From positions 1-9,597 of the forward strand of contig DATMGK010000014.1 in assembly GCA_035555595.1 (NCBI GenBank): a DNA stretch of 9,597 bases. Direction: 5' to 3'. Both the position numbers and the translations under genes were made by a program. This DNA is from Croceibacterium_A sp035555595. Its GTDB lineage: Bacteria > Pseudomonadota > Alphaproteobacteria > Sphingomonadales > Sphingomonadaceae. This document shows, piece after piece, positions 5,468-9,597 of this stretch; the stretch's first letter is position 1, and every line of letters begins with the position of its first letter. A model generated the notes under the pieces. The model searched no databases, was not told the origin of the DNA, and worked only from the letters and a program-made list of their open reading frames with translations.

Positions 5468-5959
5468 GTGTCCCGCAAATCGTCTTTCCCGCCGGTTATT
5501 GACCCCGATGTCCGCCTGCTGGTTCTCGGCAGCCTGCCGGGGGAACGCTCGCTGGCGGAACAGCGGTACTACGCGCATCCGCGCAATCGCTTCTGGCACC
5601 TGATCGGCCTCGCTATTGGCCGTGACCTTGAACCGCTTGAATATTCGCAGCGGCTGGACGCGCTGCTCGATGCCGGGGTCGGCCTGTGGGATGTTATCGG
5701 TTCCGCCCGCCGGCAGGGCAGCCTCGATGCCGCGATTCGCGAGGCGGAGCATAATCCGCTGGTGGAACTCGCCGCATCGCTCCCCCGGTTGCGAGCCGTC
5801 GCGTTCAATGGCGCCACTTCCGCGCGCATCGGCATGGCCCAGCTCGGCGGGATCGGTCTGTCGCTTGTGCCTTTGCCCTCATCCAGCCCCGCCAACGCGT
5901 TCGTCCCTCTGCACGAGAAGGAAAAGCTGTGGAGCGGGCTAGGCGAATTTCTGCGCTGA
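5468..5959 (+). CDS. DNA-deoxyinosine (hypoxanthine-DNA) glycosylase, UDG superfamily
   Basis: This enzyme is predicted to remove hypoxanthine, the deamination product of adenine, from DNA. The 163-residue protein shows the family signature LVLGSLPGERS (18-28) and QRYYAHPRNRFWHLIG (32-47), then GLWDVIGSARRQGSLDAAI (72-90), AFNGATSA (112-119) and the C-terminal LPSSSPANA (136-144). These match the hypoxanthine-DNA glycosylase branch (UDG family 6) rather than Ung or Mug. An in-frame TAA (5459-5461) lies just upstream, so GTG at 5468 is the first possible start. AAGGGG lies only 2-3 bases before it, a short RBS spacing. CATAAT (5455-5460) lies so close that a leaderless mRNA is possible. It is followed after 38 bases by the small membrane protein gene and leuD in the same direction. 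Confidence 0.88.
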   Translation: MSRKSSFPPVIDPDVRLLVLGSLPGERSLAEQRYYAHPRNRFWHLIGLAIGRDLEPLEYSQRLDALLDAGVGLWDVIGSARRQGSLDAAIREAEHNPLVELAASLPRLRAVAFNGATSARIGMAQLGGIGLSLVPLPSSSPANAFVPLHEKEKLWSGLGEFLR

Positions 5960-5997
5960 TACTTGCTTCATTCGCGCGGGCATCCCATTGAAACAGC

Positions 5998-6156
5998 ATG
6001 AGCAAGCGATTTCCCACCGGCAAGGCGGCCATCGCGGGCGCCATCGGCTCCGCAGCCGTTGCTGCGGCGGTCCTTTACGTCAACCGGCGCAAGGACAGGA
6101 AGAAGCCGCCGCAGCCCGGCCCGATCCCCAGTGGCGAGCCTCCGGAGACTGATTGA
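5998..6156 (+). CDS. 52-aa single-span membrane protein overlapping leuD
   Basis: A short gene starting MSKRFPTGKAAIAGAIG. It has a basic N-terminus (K3, R4, K9), one hydrophobic segment at about 10-28 rich in alanine, then a basic patch NRRKDRKK (29-36) and a proline-rich tail ending GEPPETD. The charge pattern suggests one transmembrane helix with the basic tail in the cytoplasm. Its stop codon shares its last base with the leuD ATG (TGATG, 6154-6158), and the leuD Shine-Dalgarno GGAG (6144-6147) lies inside its coding sequence, so the two are translationally coupled. I do not recognise a characterised family. The RBS upstream is weak. The clean coding composition and the overlap support a real gene; the function is unknown. 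Confidence 0.68.
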   Translation: MSKRFPTGKAAIAGAIGSAAVAAAVLYVNRRKDRKKPPQPGPIPSGEPPETD

Positions 6157-6758
6157 TGGAACCCGTCCGGGCGGTTGAAGGCCGCGCCTATCCGTTTGGC
6201 CTGAAGAATGCCGATACCGATCTGATCATCCCGTCGCGCTGGCTGAAGACCATCTCGCGCGAAGGGTTGGGGCGGGGCGCTTTCGAAGCGCTGCGGCAGG
6301 ATCCCGATAACGTGTTCGACCGGGCGGAATTCGCCGGCGCGCCGATCATCATCGCGGGTGACAATTTCGGCTGCGGCTCCAGCCGCGAACATGCGGCTTG
6401 GGCCTTGCTCGACATGGGCGTCAAGGCAGTGATCGCGCCCAGTTTTTCAGACATCTTTTCCGGCAATGCGTTCAAGAACGGCATCCTCACCGTGGTTCTC
6501 CCCCAGGATCAGGTGGATCGGCTGCTGGAAGTCGCGGAAACCGATCCGATCTCCATCGATCTTGAACATCAGACGGTGACGACGCCCTTCCAGGATCGCT
6601 TCACGTTCGAGATTGATCCGTTCCGCAAGCATTGCCTGATGCGCGGGCTGGATGAAGTAGCCCTCACGCTGGAAAACGACGGGTCCATTGCCCGTTACGA
6701 AAGCCAGATCGCCGCCGCGCGGCCGTGGATCGCGCGCGGAACCGGGGCGGCGGCCTGA
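6156..6758 (+). CDS. leuD: 3-isopropylmalate dehydratase small subunit
   Basis: LeuD pairs with LeuC to isomerise 2-isopropylmalate to 3-isopropylmalate in leucine biosynthesis. The 200-residue length is typical. Motifs are KNADTDLIIPSRWLK (17-31), the conserved loop GDNFGCGSSREHAAWAL (68-84) and APSFSDIFSGNAFKNGIL (94-111), which form the swivelling domain closing the active site. The ATG at 6156 has GGAG 8 bases upstream and overlaps the stop of the 52-aa gene. An in-frame TTG at 6153 is not needed. leuC is not adjacent here: it lies on the opposite strand about 1.2 kb downstream, beyond the zeta-bolA-grxD genes, so subunit balance must come from two separate transcripts. Confidence 0.96.
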   Translation: MEPVRAVEGRAYPFGLKNADTDLIIPSRWLKTISREGLGRGAFEALRQDPDNVFDRAEFAGAPIIIAGDNFGCGSSREHAAWALLDMGVKAVIAPSFSDIFSGNAFKNGILTVVLPQDQVDRLLEVAETDPISIDLEHQTVTTPFQDRFTFEIDPFRKHCLMRGLDEVALTLENDGSIARYESQIAAARPWIARGTGAAA

Positions 6759-6775
6759 TTTTTCGCCGCCGGGCG

Positions 6776-6800
6776 CCCGTCGCGCTTGTCGAAGGACGGG
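6776..6800. repeat. REP-like palindrome after leuD
   Basis: CCCGTC (6776-6781) pairs with GACGGG (6795-6800), with an inner CTT/AAG in CTTGTCGAAG. The core CTTGTCGAAG resembles the scattered intergenic palindromes (GCTTGTCGAAGCAC-like) that I recall from sphingomonad genomes; this is a degenerate copy if related. Just before it, GGCGGCG (6746-6752) can pair with CGCCGCC (6764-6770) across the leuD stop. No T run follows, so a terminator role is doubtful; the stems may limit read-through or protect the mRNA end. Confidence 0.35.
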
Positions 6801-6881
6801 GTTATCTTCTACCGCGTCTGAACGGAAATTCGCCGGCTGGCGGCTTGTGGTGGCCAGTCCGGATTTGAAAGGCAGAACAAC

Positions 6882-7205
6882 ATGACTGACCTCAACGATC
6901 GCAGGCGTGGAGAGGAAGCGAAGTTCGTGATGGACGCGGACACCGCTTTCCGCGTCGCCGCCCGCCGCAACCGCCTGCTCGGCCAGTGGGCCGCTGAAAA
7001 GATGGGCCTCACTCCAGAGGAGACGGAGGCTTATCGCAAGGCTGTCGTCCAGGCGGATTTTGAGGAAGCGGGCGACGAAGACGTGATCCGCAAGGTGCTG
7101 GGCGATCTCACCGCGGCGGGCGTCGATGTCGACGAAGCCGGTGTGCGCGCCGCGCTGGAGGAAAAGGCGGTAGAGGCCAAGCGCCAGTTGATGAGCGAGT
7201 CCTGA
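6882..7205 (+). CDS. F1-ATPase inhibitor zeta subunit (DUF1476)
   Basis: This alphaproteobacterial protein family (first characterised in Paracoccus denitrificans) binds the F1 part of ATP synthase and blocks wasteful ATP hydrolysis. The 107-residue length is standard. Recognisable blocks are the N-terminal inhibitory stretch DRRRGEEAKFVMDADTAFR (6-24), ARRNRLLGQWAAEKMGL (27-43), VVQADFEEAGDEDVIRKV (55-72) and a helical C-terminus. The ATG has AAAGG about 10 bases upstream. It is followed after 4 bases by bolA. The pairing with bolA and grxD is a placement I associate with sphingomonads, but the genes have no obvious shared biochemical step. Inhibitory strength differs between alphaproteobacteria and cannot be read from the sequence. 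Confidence 0.92.
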   Translation: MTDLNDRRRGEEAKFVMDADTAFRVAARRNRLLGQWAAEKMGLTPEETEAYRKAVVQADFEEAGDEDVIRKVLGDLTAAGVDVDEAGVRAALEEKAVEAKRQLMSES

Positions 7206-7209
7206 CGCG

Positions 7210-7443
7210 ATGGCGATGCCCGCGGCTGAGATAGAGGCGCTGATCCGCGCCGCGCTGCCCGATGCGGATGTGGCGATCACCGATCTCGCCGGGGATGGCG
7301 ATCACTACAGCGCCCATGTCGTTTCCACGGCTTTCGCGGGGAAGACCCGCGTGCAACAGCACAAGCTGGTTTACGAGGCGCTGGGCGGCCGCATGGGCGG
7401 CGCGCTTCACGCCTTGCAACTGACCACTGCCGTTCCCAACTGA
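7210..7443 (+). CDS. bolA: BolA/IbaG-family iron-sulfur trafficking protein
   Basis: BolA proteins form a complex with monothiol glutaredoxins and share a [2Fe-2S] cluster, linking iron supply to cluster delivery or regulation. The 77-residue protein is a single BolA domain: AEIEALIRAALPDADVAITD (6-25), GDGDHYSAHVVSTAF (28-42) and the signature RVQQHKLVYEALGGRMG (47-63), with the conserved ligand histidine H51. It starts 4 bases after the zeta subunit stop and has no clear RBS, so translational coupling is likely; a second in-frame ATG at 7216 is an alternative. The glutaredoxin gene directly downstream is its expected partner. It is closer to short IbaG/YrbA-type BolA than to E. coli BolA (105 residues). 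Confidence 0.92.
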   Translation: MAMPAAEIEALIRAALPDADVAITDLAGDGDHYSAHVVSTAFAGKTRVQQHKLVYEALGGRMGGALHALQLTTAVPN

Positions 7444-7473
7444 TTCTGCGATCAGAACCGAAAGTCCACGCCA

Positions 7474-7803
7474 ATGTCCGAAGCCAACACCCGCATTTCC
7501 CAGATCGTCCAAGGCAACGATGTCGTGCTGTTCATGAAGGGCACGCCGCTGTTTCCGCAGTGCGGTTTTTCCAGCCGCGCGATTGCGATCCTCGACCACT
7601 GCGGCATCGCTTATGAAAGCGTGGACGTGTTGCAGGACATGGAAATCCGCCAGGGGATCAAGGAATTCTCTGACTGGCCGACTATCCCCCAGCTCTATGT
7701 GAAGGGCGAATTCGTGGGCGGCAGCGACATCATGATGGAAATGTACGAAGCTGGCGAATTGCAGCAGCTTCTGGCTGACGCTCAGGTCGCTAAGGCAAGC
7801 TGA
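7474..7803 (+). CDS. grxD: Monothiol (CGFS) glutaredoxin, Fe-S carrier
   Basis: Grx4/GrxD-type glutaredoxin, which carries [2Fe-2S] clusters with glutathione instead of acting mainly as a thiol reductase. In 109 residues it shows VVLFMKGTPLFPQCGFSSRA (17-36) with the single active-site cysteine C30 in CGFS and the glutathione-binding lysine K22. WPTIPQLYV (68-76) carries the cis-proline, and GGSDI (82-86) is the second glutathione contact. It lies 30 bases after bolA, whose product is the usual partner. The gap holds only a weak hairpin, CTGAT (7440-7444) with ATCAG (7451-7455). It is the last plus-strand gene before the convergent leuC. Confidence 0.96.
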   Translation: MSEANTRISQIVQGNDVVLFMKGTPLFPQCGFSSRAIAILDHCGIAYESVDVLQDMEIRQGIKEFSDWPTIPQLYVKGEFVGGSDIMMEMYEAGELQQLLADAQVAKAS

Positions 7804-7816
7804 GAGCGCGGCGGCG

Positions 7817-7841
7817 GGGGCAGGGCTGCGGGCGCTGTCCC
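7817..7841 (+). terminator. Possible grxD terminator stem
   Basis: GGGGCAG (7817-7823) pairs with CTGTCCC (7835-7841), one G-T wobble, with an 11-base loop. It is followed by the pyrimidine-rich TTCGGCTCTTCCCT. It lies 13 bases after the grxD stop. There is no proper T run, so the call is tentative. Confidence 0.3.
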
Positions 7842-7887
7842 TTCGGCTCTTCCCTCATACAAATGGACGGCTGAGAGCGAGAGAGTA

Positions 7888-7906
7888 GCACGGGGCTAAC
7901 CCGTGC
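7888..7906. terminator. Hairpin between convergent grxD and leuC
   Basis: GCACGGG (7888-7894) and CCCGTGC (7900-7906) form a perfect 7-bp GC-rich stem with the five-base loop GCTAA, in the 146-base gap between two convergent genes. The plus-strand side continues CATCCTTCCCTTCT. The position suits a bidirectional terminator, but neither side has a strict T run. Confidence 0.42.
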
Positions 7907-7949
7907 CATCCTTCCCTTCTGGCAAAAACGTAAGCCGTGGGCCTTCCGG

Positions 7950-9380
7950 TCAGGCCAGTTCGCGCACGTCCGTCAGCTTGCCAGTAACGGCCGCCGCAGC
8001 CGCCATCGCCGGGCTGACGAGGTGGGTGCGCGCACCCGGCCCCTGACGGCCCACGAAATTGCGGTTGCTGGTGCTGGCGCAGCGTTCGCCCGCAGGCACC
8101 TTGTCCGGGTTCATGCCCAGACAGGCGGAACAGCCCGGTTCGCGCCATTCCAGCCCGGCCTCGGTGAACACCTTGTCCAGCCCTTCGGCCTCGGCCTGTT
8201 CCTTCACCAGTCCGGAACCGGGGACGACGATCGCCCACTTCACGTTCTCGGCCTTGTGGCGGCCTTTCAGCACAGCCGCGGCGGCGCGCAGGTCTTCGAT
8301 GCGGCTGTTGGTGCAGCTGCCGATGAAGACGTTCTGCACTTCCACTTCGTCCATGCGCTGCCCGGGGGTCAGGCCCATGTAATCGAGGCTGGCCTGTGCC
8401 GCTTTCTGCTTGCTGGGATCGGCAAAGCTCACCGGATCGGGCACCACGCCGCCAATCGCCACCGTGTCCTCGGGGCTGGTGCCCCACGTCACCGTGGGCT
8501 CAACGGTGCTGGCGTCGATCACCACGGACTTGTCGAACACCGCGCCTTCGTCGGTGTGCAGGGTCTTCCAGTACGCGACGGCCTGATCCCATTCCTCGCC
8601 CTTCGGCGCAAAGGGGCGGCCCTTGATATAGGCGAAGGTCGTTTCGTCGGGGGCGATCAGGCCCACGCGCGCGCCACCCTCGATGCTCATGTTGCAAACG
8701 GTCAGGCGGCTTTCGATGCTCATGTCCTCGAACACCTTGCCCCGGTATTCGATCGCATGGCCGGTGCCGCCCGCGGTGCCGATCACGCCGGTGATGTGCA
8801 GGATCAGGTCCTTGGCCGTGACGCCGGGGCTCAATTCGCCCTCCACGCGCACTTCCATCGTTTTCCACGTCCGCAGCAGCAGGGTCTGCGTAGCGAGCAC
8901 ATGTTCGACCTCGCTGGTGCCGATGCCGAATGCCAGCGCACCCAGCGCACCGTGCGCCGCCGTGTGGCTGTCACCGCAAACCAGCGTGGTGCCGGGCAGG
9001 GTGAAGCCCTGTTCCGGCCCGACAACGTGGACGATGCCCTGCTGGCGGCTGGTGGCGTTGAAATAGCGGATGCCGAATGCGGGCGCGTTGCGCTCCAGCG
9101 CGGCCAGCTGGTCGCGACTTTCCGGATCGGCGATGGGCACCCGGTTGCCATCGGCGTCCAGACGCGCGGTGGTCGGCACGTTGTGATCGGGCACCGCCAG
9201 CGTCAGTTCCGGATGGCGGACCTTGCGCCCGTTCATCCGCAACGATTCGAACGCCTGCGGGCTGGTGACTTCGTGGACGAGGTGCCGGTCGATGAAGATC
9301 AGGCAGGTGCCGTCCTCACGCCGTTCGATAACGTGTTCGTCCCAGATCTTTTCGTACAGGGTGCGTGGTTTGCTGGCCAT
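7950..9380 (-). CDS. leuC: 3-isopropylmalate dehydratase large subunit
   Basis: LeuC carries the [4Fe-4S] cluster of isopropylmalate isomerase and works with LeuD in leucine biosynthesis. From the ATG at 9380 it has 476 residues, close to E. coli LeuC (466). Cluster ligands are visible: C356 in FIGSCTNSR, and C417 and C420 in EPGCSACLGMN. Other aconitase-family blocks are DRHLVHEVTSPQAFE (31-45), VCGDSHTAAHGALGALAFGIG (134-154), and NRNFVGRQGPGARTHLVSP near the C-terminus. An in-frame GTG at 9389 would add three residues; family members begin like MASKPRTLYEK. No strong RBS is seen, and GTGGC/GCCAC (9383-9387 and 9403-9407) can form a short hairpin directly before the ATG. The gene is separated from leuD and on the opposite strand. 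Confidence 0.96.
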   Translation of the reverse strand: MASKPRTLYEKIWDEHVIERREDGTCLIFIDRHLVHEVTSPQAFESLRMNGRKVRHPELTLAVPDHNVPTTARLDADGNRVPIADPESRDQLAALERNAPAFGIRYFNATSRQQGIVHVVGPEQGFTLPGTTLVCGDSHTAAHGALGALAFGIGTSEVEHVLATQTLLLRTWKTMEVRVEGELSPGVTAKDLILHITGVIGTAGGTGHAIEYRGKVFEDMSIESRLTVCNMSIEGGARVGLIAPDETTFAYIKGRPFAPKGEEWDQAVAYWKTLHTDEGAVFDKSVVIDASTVEPTVTWGTSPEDTVAIGGVVPDPVSFADPSKQKAAQASLDYMGLTPGQRMDEVEVQNVFIGSCTNSRIEDLRAAAAVLKGRHKAENVKWAIVVPGSGLVKEQAEAEGLDKVFTEAGLEWREPGCSACLGMNPDKVPAGERCASTSNRNFVGRQGPGARTHLVSPAMAAAAAVTGKLTDVRELA

Positions 9381-9457
9381 GCGTGGCACTTACGCGCGGC
9401 GCGCCACATTTCAAGCGGCACTGGTCTTGTTACGGGTGAAGACGGGGTTTCACGGCG

Positions 9458-9597
9458 CTATTCGGCGCGGGTCATGATCCATGTGCCCGACCCGACCATC
9501 GCCAGCAGAGGGAAGATCACCCACGGCCATGACAGCGTCCACAGCGCCACAGCCGCGCTGACGAAAAGCGTGACCAGCGCTGCCATCTTCGCGCGGC
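9458..9597 (-). CDS. Small membrane protein, 3' end only
   Basis: A reading frame enters from the right edge and stops at TAG (complement of 9458-9460). The visible C-terminal part includes a methionine at 9586 followed by 41 residues: a first hydrophobic stretch LVTLFVSAAVALWTLSW, a WPW turn, and a second stretch VIFPLLAMVGSG, ending TWIMTRAE. This looks like a pair of membrane helices. The frame continues upstream of that methionine, so the true start is probably outside the window. I do not recognise the family. It lies 77 bases upstream of leuC in the same direction, so the two could be cotranscribed; alternatively TTGAAA-N16-TAAGTG on the minus strand of this gap could serve as a weak leuC promoter. 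Confidence 0.6.
   Translation of the reverse strand, partial: RAKMAALVTLFVSAAVALWTLSWPWVIFPLLAMVGSGTWIMTRAE

Noticed and set aside
5595..5610. Third TGGCAC match (TGGCACCTGATCGGCC) with GC at the -12 position
   Set aside because: It lies inside the glycosylase coding region, lacks the G of TGGCACG and the TT of the -12 element.
5231..5752. Minus-strand ORF of 173 codons over the glycosylase gene and the upstream intergenic region
   Set aside because: Mostly antisense to a recognised enzyme, no domain, and it crosses the predicted promoter and stem-loop.
6447..7280. Minus-strand ORF of 277 codons opposite leuD and the zeta subunit gene
   Set aside because: Antisense to two clear genes and their intergenic gap; no start context or motif.

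Overview
The window is a compact, GC-rich chromosomal segment of housekeeping type. It most likely comes from an alphaproteobacterium of the sphingomonad/erythrobacter group. The evidence is a gene for the alphaproteobacterial F1-ATPase inhibitor zeta subunit (DUF1476) followed directly by bolA and a CGFS monothiol glutaredoxin gene, recF standing outside any visible dnaA-dnaN-gyrB cluster, a YhhQ-type queuosine precursor transporter, and high GC with long antisense shadow ORFs. The genus is inferred from gene content, not proven. I see no insertion sequence, prophage, CRISPR array or other mobile element.

Left part (1-2580): recF lies on the minus strand and reaches almost to the window edge. 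A 241-base divergent control region separates it from a two-gene plus-strand unit: an undescribed 46-aa hydrophobic peptide gene overlapping (ATGA) a 70-aa PspC-domain gene. The control region holds a near-consensus sigma-54 promoter (TGGCACG-N4-CTGCA). Two interlocked inverted repeats lie about 85-125 bases upstream of its expected start, where a bacterial enhancer-binding protein would sit. Convergent to pspC, only 7 bases away, is the queuosine precursor transporter gene. Divergent from that is tRNA-Arg(TCT) with an encoded CCA.

Middle part (2690-5960): a YhiN/HI0933-type flavoprotein (+) faces an MscS-family mechanosensitive channel (-). A 330-base intergenic region follows. It contains a second near-consensus sigma-54 promoter reading right, two upstream dyads, a long GC-rich stem-loop and a C-rich 15-nt tandem repeat, ending in a small hairpin with a short T run. 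This could be a small RNA gene or a structured leader. The next gene is a DNA-deoxyinosine/hypoxanthine glycosylase starting at GTG.

Right part (5998-9597): a 52-aa single-span membrane protein gene overlaps leuD (TGATG). Then come the ATPase zeta subunit, bolA and grxD on the plus strand. leuC, the partner of leuD, lies convergently on the other strand about 1.2 kb away, so the two halves of isopropylmalate isomerase are transcribed separately. The last 140 bases hold the 3' end of a small membrane protein gene on the minus strand.

The main items worth a second look are the two very similar sigma-54 promoters, the 46-aa peptide coupled to PspC, the possible sRNA at about 5317-5428, and the split leuC/leuD arrangement.
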